From positions 622,501 through 686,500 of the forward strand of contig OY987268.1 of assembly GCA_963920665.1 (NCBI GenBank): a stretch of 64,000 nt of DNA. The letters run 5' to 3'. The position numbers and the translations under genes were made by a program. The notes below the pieces were generated by a model. The model was not told the origin of the DNA. It worked only from the letters and a program-made list of their open reading frames with translations, and made no database searches. The first letter of the stretch is position 1, and each line of letters opens with the position of its first letter. Of this stretch, positions 37,588-49,000 are shown piece by piece. Source of the stretch: Straminergon stramineum (lineage: Eukaryota > Streptophyta > Bryopsida > Hypnales > Calliergonaceae).

Positions 37588-37970
37588 TTAACAAAACTCA
37601 AAATTTTAATAAATGGGCAACCCCCAAAAGAAGTATAGTGACCAGAAAATGGTTGCTTGGCTCATTAGGAGTTCGTCTATGCACACTAACTCAATCAATA
37701 TTTTGTTAGTTGGTTTTTGACTACAGATTGCTCAAGGTCATTGAATCCTATAAAATAGAAGGGGTATGTTTATAAAACCTAACAACATTAGGAACTTCGA
37801 AGTATGTAAATATGGTGCATTGAAATGTTGTCAAGATAATTTGGTGTCAACTGTGATATTGAGTTGGTACAGAGGTTGGCATTGAAATAACCTTTGTTGT
37901 AAAAAAGGCATCAAAATAATCTATCCAAACTTTTATGATGAATACAGCATCTATGACCTTTGAAGCTAAT

Positions 37971-38192
37971 CCTTAAAGGGTAAGTTAGTGACCATGGATA
38001 TCATCCCTTTTGGTACCATGTGAATCATTGTTTTTTGAAAAAATCCAAAAAGAATGATTAGAAGTCAAACTATTGTATAAGCTCTTCCTTTTTCACAAAA
38101 AATTCCAAAGAGGAATAGTTGCACTTTTGTCCTACTTAGAAGGATACTCTACCATATATTGGCCAGAAAATGATTGTAGTGTCCTTTAAGGG
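37971..38192. mobile_element. Short TTAA-type element (~222 bp)
   Basis: The left tip CCTTAAAGGG and right tip GTGTCCTTTAAGGG are followed by TTAA (38193-38196); the left flank reads TAAT, one step from TTAA. A diverged copy starts at about 9651 with an intact TTAA before CCTTTAAAGGACA. Non-coding. The boundaries are less certain than those of the larger members. Confidence 0.5.
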
Positions 38193-38196
38193 TTAA

Positions 38197-39473
38197 AAGA
38201 CAAACTCTCATCTCTCCTAAGTACAAGTTATAAAAATTTAAGATTTTTTGTAAAGCAAAAATCATATGTGAAATACTGTTGGTTGACCATTTAAAAAAAT
38301 ATAAATATAAACATTAAGACGTCAATTTACAAGTCCAGAAGTGTTAGTTCTCCGGATTAAGCAACAATCACCAAATAAGGATTTTTCTACTAAATAGCAA
38401 TGAAAACTTTGTAGGGTTAAAGCAAGAATTTAGAAAATGAAATTAGGAGAAAACAAGGAAAAAATTACAGGAAAAAAAAAGGGGAATTAAACTAAAAAGA
38501 TGTTAAGCAAGATTTGGTAGAATAACCAAATTAGGCTAATAGCAAAATGATGATAAAATGAAAATCAAACTACTACTAAGTAGGAAAATGAAATTAGAAT
38601 TAAATTGGAAACCAAAAAGATATAAAATAAAATAAAAGTGATTTAAGAACAAAGGACAAGAAATAAATTAAAGCCCACAAAAATAATAAATACAAAAAAC
38701 ACAAAAGAAGTTCTTGTGAAATTAAAGGAATTTCTAAAAACCCATTGAAATAAGCATTGTGACACTCTATATTGGTCCAATGTAATTTGTATTTGTCCTT
38801 TAGGGCTCACATATTTGTATATAGATTATTGTTGTCAAAGACTCTAGAGTTGAAAATGGCCAAACGGGATCCCATGACATTACATTAGTCATCATTGATA
38901 GCACGGAGAATAGCACATTCCTAATTTATTTGTTTTTGATTCAATGAATGTTCAAGACGTTCAAGACAAACAAAATCAACCAAATATTTAAGAAATTAAA
39001 ATTTTTTCATCAATTTCATCAAATGTAATATTAAAATAACAAAATAAAAACACAAATAAGTAAACATTAGATATGAACTTTTCCTTATTAAATATTCTTA
39101 CCATTGTATATAAATACATATATAGTTATCTCTCTCTATTCATCTATATATTTTCTATTAGTATTTTTAATATATATTTTTTATAATCCTAGTAGAAGTT
39201 TTTAAAATTTTGAGTAAATATGCACCTCAAAAATCTCTTTATTAAATTTTTTTTGTTATATATTTATGAAAATAATGCAATTGTACACGAAGTAACATAC
39301 AAAAAACAACACAAGAAGTCTTGTAGTATACGAAAGGCTACAAAAGTTATTTGATGCAAATTGTGACTTTACTTTCCAAATTTCTTTTTGATAGGGCTTT
39401 CATTTTATGGCTTTGGTCATGGATTCTACGGTGGCTTCACTAATCTTGTTTATATTTTATGGCTTTAATTGTA
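38197..39473. other. Intergenic, no gene recognised
   Basis: Very AT-rich with A-rich and TATA-type low-complexity tracts (38.4-38.7 and 39.0-39.2 kb). No coding or repeat structure identified. Confidence 0.5.
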
Positions 39474-39476
39474 TCT

Positions 39477-40634
39477 CACTACAAGGAAATGTAGTCCAAG
39501 ATGACAAGTTTCTGACAAAAAATTGTTCGAAATGACAATACTATAGCCATATTATTGCTACCTCATCTTTTCAATTTGTGAGAACTTGTCAACTTTTTGT
39601 CATGTTGTTGTCAAATTTGTAGTTGATGCTTGATTCTCTTCTCCATATTTGTCATAAATACAAAGATTTCATTGGATTCTTCATACATTTACCTTTTCAT
39701 CCATTTCTATAGGTACCTTAGCTTGAGTTGTGTGTAGAAGTCAAGATCTCCATATATACATGGAGTGGTAGGGGTAGAACAACCCATGTGGGATATGTAA
39801 TTTAGAAGTTGCATGAGTTCAATTGCTCATAGTTAAGTTTAAAATAAGAATTGTATTAAAACTAGAATTGTATTAAAACTAGAATTTCAGACCTCATTTA
39901 GGCATAGTAGAATCACTTTTCAAAAAAACTTTGAACTAAAAAAAGTTGTAAAATCAATTCAATTCAAGTTGTAAAAATTCCTTTCTACCCCCCCTTTGAA
40001 ATTTGTCCATAACTTTTAATTGGAGGATCAAAACATCAAACGGATTTTTGTATATGAAACTTAAATTGATTTTACAACTTCTTTTAGTTCAAATTTTTTC
40101 TTGAAAAGTTAATTTACTATGCCTAAATGAGGTCTAAAATTATAGTTTTAATACAAATCGTATTTCAAACTTAACTATGAGCGATTGAGCTCTTGTAACT
40201 TCTAAATGACATATTCCATATGGATTGATCTACCTCCTACCACCCCTTGTGTATATACAGAGCTCTCTTTTCTTTCCAAGTTCACAAAACAAAAGTGGTT
40301 TATGAAGTGCAATGTCAATACGGCAATTGGCTGTCCATATTGCATTTTCATTTAATATATGAAGGTTTAAATTTAAAGCAATCTCAATTTTAACATTTTG
40401 TCTTTCACAAAAAATAAGGACACTTGTAACCATTGATTAGGCTAGCATGGCAATGGGACAACTAAAAAAGGAGGGTATCAGGGAAGAAAAGTTCACAAAA
40501 ATTCTAGCAAAATGACAAAATAATTGACAGAATTTTGTCAAATTATTAGCTGAATCTACAGGTTCCCTCTGACAAAGCAGTTGACAAACTTTTGTCAATT
40601 TTTTGTCAAATAGGACACAGTTTCCCTTGTAGTG
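39477..40634. mobile_element. Non-autonomous CACTA transposon, 1158 bp, with nested fold-back
   Basis: The left end is CACTACAAGGAAATGTAGTCC-like and the right end GGACACAGTTTCCCTTGTAGTG. TCT direct repeats flank it (39474-39476 and 40635-40637). Subterminal 'TTGTCA'/'TGACAA' motifs are repeated near both ends, as is usual for CACTA elements. The centre (about 39750-40255) is a long inverted repeat with ~230-bp arms, related to the fold-back at 4.1-5.96 kb, which occurs there without these ends; it therefore probably inserted into this element. No transposase frame. Confidence 0.85.
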
Positions 40635-40637
40635 TCT

Positions 40638-43023
40638 AGTTACCAAGTACACCCTATATTCATCAATATAGAATTAGATATATAAGATTTGGAATATATC
40701 ACCTAAACCAATTTGAATCTAAAGATCGTTATTGGAACAATAATAAATAAATGTACTAGAGCTTTGTTCCTTTCAGATTCAGAGACCTTGTCAACAAAAA
40801 ATTTCATGTGCTTATTGGAGCCCAAAAGACATTTAATTTCTTTTGGAAATTATTTTTTCAATGAATTCTTTGGTTGTTCATTTGAACTTCTACTTAAAAC
40901 ATAAGAATTTTCTAAATATTGACTAGCAATTTGGAAAAATAAATTTGTGACCATGGAATGCCAATTTTGTAATTTTAGATTGTCATAGTGAAAAAAATTG
41001 CAAGATGATGTTACACATTATAATATAAAGCTATAGAGTTTTTGATTATGTATTACTTTTGATATGAATTTCTTATCTTTTTATTTAGAATTCACAATAA
41101 TTTCAAATTTTTTTTTAAAATGCAAAATTTTAACAACCAATAGTAGACATGGATTTAGAGATTTGCAACCAAATTAAGGGGAGAGATACAACTATTGAAG
41201 ATGACAAAGCAAGTCTAGATGCAAAAATTCTTTCTCCATGTCAAAGAATTTTTGATACCCACCTAAGCACAAAGAGAGTTTCATTGTTCAATTTTGAAAC
41301 TTAGTGATGGAGTAGTGAAAGTTTTAAGATTTTAGTTACTAAGTATGAATGGCAATTTATATTTGGATTCACTAACTCTCTTAGGCCTAAACCAGTGACC
41401 TCTCTAAGGGAGTAATATATCCTTTGGCCACTTTAGAGATTTAATGTAATTAGAAAATGTGGAAGTTACAATGTAATTATTTTGATGGCCTTTGGGTTGG
41501 AGTTGGTTTAGATCTTGACTTGCATATGGCTATTTGTGAAGTGCTAGAGTTTTGTGGAGCCCTATTTAGGCTTTTTGAAGATTTGACTTTAATCTAGTGG
41601 CTTTACGCTTTTTTATTTGTACATATAATTTTGGGAGTAATTTCCAATCACCAAGTTCAACAAGCATGACTTTCTATGCAATAATTATTGCAAAAGACAT
41701 ACAATTCTCAATTTCCATCTCAATGTGGGCATTTTTGTAAATTTACTTTAAATAATTCACTCATTTTTTAATTTTATTGGATGTATTGAAGTTATTCAAA
41801 AGCCTTTGATTCATTCTATTTTGATGCAATCCTCGACCCATAAAGTCCCAAGTATCCCCTTGGGGCACAATGAAAGGTTTGGATAGGTTTATATCTCAAT
41901 GTTTAATATAATTTTTTGAATTAAAAAAATGATCTTTCTAGTAATATAATTGTTTATTTAAATCAATGCTCAAGAGCAAAAGTTACAACACACAAAATTC
42001 AATATAGTTGATCTTGGGCAATAAAAAAATTGAAAAAAATAAAGTTTAAAGATTTATTTTTTATAGATAATATTTTGCCTATATGAAAATATTAGTTCAT
42101 TTGATTTGGATTATTTAGTATTACATACGAAAGTTGTGAAGGATTTTGTTTTGTGGGTAAACATAGCATCTTTTGGAAAAGATAATGTATTGGATCCATT
42201 TTGAACTCAATTTTTATAATTTTCAAGAAAAAGAATTGTACAAGGTTTAGTTTTCTTGCTAAGACAATTTTACAAATGGGATTACTTTGCTTCAAATCCA
42301 CCTTAAAAAAATGAAGGGTTTATTTTTCCCTTCAATCCAATACCTACTCCCATCTAATAATTTTTTGAAAAATAGAAATCAAGTGTTTTTTAGGATTTTT
42401 TTTGAAAAAATTTCAACTCAAACCTTCAACACAAAAAATTGGAAATATTTGTAGTGCAAAAATTTGAAGTTAAGAGGATTCAAAGTCTTTAAATCTAATG
42501 TAGCAAGGTGCAAAAAATCTTCTTTATTTACTTAAAATTCATTTGTCTTGCAATCTACTAGGTGAAAGTTTTTGAGATTCTTCCACACATTTTCATATAA
42601 ATCTATTGTAATACCCTACAATTCAATAAGCAAAATCAAATGTTTGATAATTTCTCTTTTTACACTAGATTTATATCAATTTTGTGTATTTTTTGACAAG
42701 AAATGACCTAGAACATTATGGGTTAAAGATATGAGGTATTTCTTCTTAAAATTGATTACAAATTGGATATTTGTAAATTTCAGACAAAAATGTTGAATAT
42801 ATGTAAACATTGATTGGTAATTTTCAAATTGTAACATTCCCAACTATAAATTAAAACTTTCAATTAGATGTCAATATGTCATAGGTAGTGTAGAGAGAAA
42901 CAAATCCCTAGATTTTTTTTACATATATATTCACAATCCATTTTTTCAAAATATTAGCTAAATCACAAAAGTCTTGTGTATACATGTTGTTTTCTAAAAA
43001 TGTTGAAAGACAACACTTCATCT
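40638..43023. other. Intergenic, no gene recognised
   Basis: AT-rich, homopolymer-rich sequence with only short frames. No terminal repeats or target duplications were found. Confidence 0.5.
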
Positions 43024-43027
43024 TTAA

Positions 43028-43844
43028 ACCCTAAAGCAGTTCAATGTTTGAAGATCCAAAACTGCTTAATAGTACTCAAATCCAAAGCAAGGTTGAAATC
43101 TACATCTATATTTATTCATTAATAAATCCAATTGTAGGATCCCTTAGTTAACTTGTTAGAGTATACACTCCTAAAATTTCAAAATAAGAAACCTTACTAA
43201 TTGCAAGATTACAATGCTTGGATTTGAAAAGGAAGTATTTTCAACTCTTTCCAAATGGATAGATTTCAACATAAAATATTTCCTATTCAAGCTTGCAAAA
43301 AATAGTAAGTAGAAAAAAATAGAGTATGATTTAAAATACTAAATTATTCAGAACTTAGTTATGGAATTGAAAAATTCCAATCCAATGGTTGTAATGTAGT
43401 AATAAAAAATCTACATCCAATGATTTTATTTTTTTTCAAAAATATTAAAGATTGAATTAGATAAAGACTTCAAAGTTTATTTTATAATAGAAATTCCATA
43501 ACTACCCACAAAACTCCTCATATATTTCATTTCATTAATCAAAATGGAATGATTTAGAGCTTTCTACTTATACATAAATCTAAAAAACCAAGTTCAAATT
43601 TTTATTCTTTAAAAAAGTGAATTTTTGGAGTTGCCCAAGCTATCCAAGGAGCAACAAAAACTACATATTATACAATAACTTTTTAACCATGTAGTCAAGT
43701 TATCAAAATTGTCGAACCTTACAACTACTCTTCCACCACATATTATATGAAAATGTCAAAGGAAAAAAATGAGAATTCCATTTGTAAATGAATGACTGAA
43801 AACACTATGTTGCCAAAAAAACTCGCCATTTGGTTCTTTAGGGG
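43028..43844. mobile_element. TTAA-flanked element, ~817 bp, copy F
   Basis: The left end is ACCCTAAAGC after TTAA (43024-43027). The right end GGTTCTTTAGGGG is followed by TTAA (43845-43848). Interior order and phrases match 57318-58255 and 59028-59952. A 44.0-44.07 kb piece, read in reverse, gives another left terminus of this family (CCCTAAAATACTATGGTC), so a second truncated copy lies alongside. Non-coding. Confidence 0.7.
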
Positions 43845-43979
43845 TTAAGAAAGTCCAAAAAAATCTATATTTAAAGTGTGGGTACATTGAACTTGCAATT
43901 GAAGGGGTGTTTAATTTAAAATTTTGGGATTATGTACTTGAAAAAATTAACAAAAGAATCATATGGTTGAGTTTGTTAG

Positions 43980-44072
43980 AGAGAAAATATAGATGAAGAT
44001 TTTAGCCTTGCTTTGGGTACAAGTATTTTGAATTAGTTTTGGGCCTCAAAAGACCATAGTATTTTAGGGGTT
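43980..44072 (-). mobile_element. Terminal fragment of a TTAA-type element
   Basis: Read on the minus strand from 44072: GGTAACCCCTAAAATACTAT followed by 'TACCCAAAGCAAGGCTAA'. This corresponds to the left part of the 21303 copy ('TACCCAAAGCAAGGCTAA' at about 21355). The flank is TTAC instead of TTAA and no partner terminus was found. Confidence 0.5.
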
Positions 44073-46023
44073 ACCAGAGACCAAGCATGATTCTTAGCTA
44101 ATGCCAAAACGGATTCTAACTCTATTTAAATTTTGATGCATCTTCATCTCAAATTCTTTTTATATAGGATTGATTAGCCCCAAGTTTGTTCCATATTCAC
44201 TCTTGATGTCAAACATTACGAAGCCAATTTTGTATATAGTTATCAGAAAGCAAATTGCATCATATTTGTTTCCAAGTCTTAAAGATATTGTTGAGTGGAT
44301 AGTCACTCATAGGGGACAAATTGTCAAAAAAATTTACATTTATTTAAATTCATTTCCTCCCCCCTTGAGTTTAAAAACAATAATTGAAATTAATCAAAGT
44401 TTAATTTGCTACCACACACCCTTCCCCTCCCCCTATTTGTAATTTTGAGAAGCCATTAGTTTGGCATTCCATATGGGATTTATCCGAGTTTGTTGTATCC
44501 ATATCCATATCTAGTTCCCGTTCCAATACAATATTGCATATTTGTATCCAAAATTAGTGTCGTATCCATATCCATACCAATTATCCCGTTATAGTATTGT
44601 ATCCCATATCCGTATCCATATCCCAAGTTGTTTTTTGAGATCAACAACATTGGAGGAGGAGGAGGGGGGGGGGGGGGGGGATTTAAAAAAAAATATCAAC
44701 AACTCTCAATTTTTGGAAGTGGAGGGGGGGGGGGACAAAAAGGACATGCTATTTGGAACCATCATTGGTTGCTTAAAATGCAATTTTCAAAGAATTTTTC
44801 TTTCAAGATCTCAAATTGGCTCCCTTGTAAGTTGACAAATGATTTTGGTGTGGGTGAAAATTCATAGATTTTTGAATGGGATGGACATTACAAGCCACCA
44901 TCCAATAAAATCCTTTTTCATACCAAAACATGTGAATTCCCTCCCACCAAACTCGAAATGTAAGTAATAACAAATATATGGCATTTTTCAAGGTAGAATG
45001 AGACAATTCCAACAATGCTAATGTGTAAGCATGAAAATGAAAGCATGTGAGCTTAGAGCATATATATAAGTAAATATCCTTATCCCACAACCATTGAAGG
45101 TGTTCATAATATAAAAACCTATAATATAGATATCTTTAACATTGTTATATTATAATCATAGAAGGTTTCTAGAAAATAGACACCTATAACATAGTTGTGT
45201 AGTCTTTTTGGCTCATGGGCTCATGCTTCTAGGTTTACATAATAGCAACCCTCAAGACAATTCCTTCATACTAAAACAATCCTTCTAGAAATAATTCCTT
45301 TTGACCTAGAGTCAAAAAACTTGAGTATGCTCCATCAATCCATCCACATCCCCAAATGTAGATGCTACTCACCTAGAAATCTATTGTCACTTGATCCTTA
45401 CTAGTAGTTCTGGGGCACTGTGTAGTTTTAAGCCAATCAATATTGTCTCCAAGAGCCCTTGCATTGATAAATGTTAACCATGGAAGGACGTGGGCCCCCT
45501 TGACCAAGGTAGTCAAAAACTACTTTGATTCTTAGACCAATAGGTGCATTCTTTGTTTCTACAATTAATAGTGAAGTCATCCATTAGACTTGTTAAATCC
45601 ACAACATCTTTATAAGATTAAGCTAATTTTGTATGAAAAATGATTTTTTTTCTACTTCTACAATACAAAATTAAAATTCCCTTATAAACTCCATGATAAA
45701 AATTGAAATTTTTTGGAACAAAAACTTCAATTAATATTAGTTTAAAAATAAGAAATTAATAACAAATGCCCTCATACTTACATGGTGAAGAAAAAGAACT
45801 AAACGAAAGATAGTCTAAGCTTAAACACGTCATCATGGACCCATCAAGATTTACAACAAAAATTAGATCCAAAAATGAAAAGATCACAAATTGTTTGCCA
45901 CTTCCATTGGCAATGCTGCCAAGCTTGAACACCACATCAAACTTATAGTAGTTAAGGAAGCCAAGTTCTCCACTTCCTTCAATAATGCCACCAACCTTAA
46001 ACTTCACTTTGAATTGAGAGCGG
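44073..46023. other. Intergenic: simple repeats, 3' flank of the kinase-NLR gene
   Basis: About 44.48-44.63 kb repeats 'TATCCATATCC'-type units. 44664-44680 is an uninterrupted 17-G run and 44724-44734 an 11-G run. 45.07-45.2 kb shares an old repeat with 20.2 kb. The short glycine-rich frames across the G runs are not genes. The last few hundred bases probably include the 3' untranslated region of the minus-strand kinase-NLR gene. Confidence 0.5.
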
Positions 46024-49000
46024 TTAAAGTAGACAAGGCTCTTTCTTCTTTGGCAATGCCACCAAGCTTGAACACTCTCCTTTATCAAGAAAAGTCAAAG
46101 AAGACAAGCTCTCAACTTCTTTTGGCAATGACACCAACTTCAAACACCCCCACAAATCTAGAGTGCTCAAGAAAGACAAGTTCTCCATTTTCGGTGGCAA
46201 TGTCGCCAAGTTTGAACACCCTCTCAAATTGAGAGTGGTCAAGGAAGACAAGTTCCCCACTTCTTTTGGCAATGCCTTCAACCTTATACACCACCTCAAA
46301 TCAAGAGTGCTCAAAGAAGACAAGTTCCCTACTTCATTTGGCAATACCACCAAGCTTGAACACCCCCTCAAATTGAGAGTGGTCAAAGAAGATAGCTTCC
46401 CTACTTCTTTAGGCAATACTTTCAACATTAAACACCCCCTCAAATTAAGAGAGGTCAAGGATGACAAGTTCCCCACTTCATTTGGCATTTTTGCCAACCT
46501 TGAACACCCCCATAAATTCAACGTCGTCAAGGAAAACAAGTTCCCTATTTCTTGTGGCAATGCCACTAAATTGCAACACCCATCCAAATTGAGAATAGTC
46601 AAACGAGATAAGTTTCCTATTTCTTGTGGCAATGTTGACAAGCTTAAATTTCCATCCAAATTGAGGGTCGTCAAGGAAGGCAAGTTTCCAACTCCCTTTG
46701 GCAATAAGGCTGAGTTAGAACACTCCCTCCAATTGAGAGTCATCAAGGAAGTCAAGTTCTCCACTTCCTTTGGCAATGACACCAAGCTAGAACACTCTCT
46801 TAAATTGAGAGTTGTTAAGGATGATAAGTTCCCCATTTCATTTGGCAATGTTGCCATACTTGAACATCCCCACAAATCTAGTGTAATTAAGAAAGATAAG
46901 TTCCCAACTTCGTGTGGTAGTGCCACTAAAATAGAACACTCTCTCAAACTAAGGGTTGTCAAAGAAGTCAAGTTCCCCACTTCCTTTGGCAATGTTGCCA
47001 TACTTGAACACCCCCACAAATCCAATGTGGTCAAAGAAGACAAATTTCCTACTTCCTTTGGCAATGCTACCAAACTTGAACACCCTCTTAAACTAAAGGT
47101 CGTCAAAGAAGTCAAGTTCTTCAATTCCTCTGGTAATGCCACTAAGTTGGAACATTGATCCAAATTGAAAGTTGTCAAAGAAGACAAGTTCCCAACTTCA
47201 TGTGGCAATGCCACCAAAATGGAACACTCTCTCAAATTGAGGGTTGTCAAAGAAGTCAAGTTTCCAACTTCCTTTGGCAATGCTACCAAGTTGAAACACC
47301 CATCTAAATTGAGGGTTGTCAAAGAAGTCAAGTTCCCCACTTCATTTGGCAATACTACCAAGTTGAAACACCCATCTAAATTGAGAGTTGTCAAAGAGGT
47401 CAAGTTCCCCAATTCCTTTGGCAATGTTGCCATACTTGAACACCTCCACAAATCCAGTGTGGTCAAAGAAGACAAGTTCCCTACTTCTTTTGGCAATGCT
47501 GCGAAACTTGAACACCCTCTTAAACTAAGGGTTGTCAAAGAAGTCAAGTTCTTCAATTCCTCTGGTAATGCCACTAAGTTGGAACATTGATCCAAATTGA
47601 AAGTTGTCAAAGAAGACAAGTTCCCAACTTCATGTGGAAATGCCACCAAAATGGAACACTCTCTCAAATTGAGGGTTGTCAAAGAAGTCAAGTTTCCAAC
47701 TTCCTTTGGCAATGCTACCAAATTGAAACACCCATCTAAATTGAGAGTTGTCAAAGAAGTCAAGTTCCCTATTTTGTTTGGCAATACCACCAAGTTGGAA
47801 CACCCTCTCAAATTGAGAGTTGTCAAAGAAGTCAAGCTCCCCACTTCTTTTGGCAATGCCATCAAGGTGGAACACCCTCTTAAATTGAGAGTTGTCAAGG
47901 AAGTCAAGTTCCACACTTTGTGTGGCAATGCTGACAAGTTAAAACATTCTCTTAAATTAAGAGTCTTCAAGGAAGCTAAGTTCCCTATTTCTTTTGGCAA
48001 TGTCACCAAGCTAGAACACCCTCTCAAATTGAGAATTGTCAAGGAAGTCAAATTCCCCACTTCATGTGGCAATACTGCCAAATTGGAACACCCTCTTAAA
48101 TTCAGAGTTGTCAAGGACTTCAAGTTCCGCACTTCTTTTGGCAATGCTGCCACGCTAAAACAATCTCTTAAATTAAGAGTTGTCAAAGAAGTCAAGTTTC
48201 GCACTTCCTTTGGCAATGCCCTCAATCTATAGCAAGAACTCAAGTTTAGTCTCAAAAGAGTATTGTTGGATGCAAATTTGTTTGGTAATTGTTCCAGGAA
48301 TTGAAGACCTATGAAATCAAGAATCTTCAATGATGCACAAGTACCACAAAGATTTGCTATCTTTGTGTTCAGAGTAACTACAACATTTGTAAGAAGTGTA
48401 AGTGGCAATCCACTCAAGTTTTGGGAATTTCCTATTATAATTGCCTCTAATTTAGAACAATGTGAAGCTATTTCAAGTAATAAACCCAAGTTGTCAACAT
48501 ATGCTTCAAGATTGCCCCAAAGGCTCCCCAAAATCAATACGCGAAGTTTCTCAAAAGCAATACTTTGGTCTTGTTTCAACAAAGGCACATGATGGTTCAC
48601 AGTCCCTTGCAAAGAAATGCCTTGAAGAACCTTAGCATTCTGCATTCAAAGAAACATAAATTATATTGGATTACGTCTTTATATAGAAGGTTCAAATGAG
48701 AATTGTTTTTTCTAATATATTTCCAAACTCATGGTTCTTGAAGTATTATGGAGTTGAATGTTTACTAAGTAAAATTGAAAGTTTATAGCAAAACATGTTG
48801 AATTGTGCAGTTGCACTATTGAAATATTACCTCCTTTGTAAATCCACTATCTGGTATCATGGATGCTTTCCAAACTCTTGAATGCCTGGCAATCATTCGA
48901 CCCATGTTACGCAATTGGTCATGCATTTCTAGAATGTCACCATCTTCATTGACCTTCAACAATGACATGTTGATCAATCTTTCCAATTCACCCACTGGAG

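Noticed and set aside
44542..44867. Glycine-rich short proteins across the G runs
   Set aside because: The frames exist only because of homopolymers and simple repeats.
46163..48232. Three long plus-strand open frames (331, 141 and 211 codons) opposite the LRR exon
   Set aside because: They are antisense by-products of the 72-bp LRR periodicity. They read as a low-complexity repeat (KFPTSFGN..KLEHPLKLRVVK), and the minus-strand LRR frame is the one with conserved residues and splice-consistent phase.
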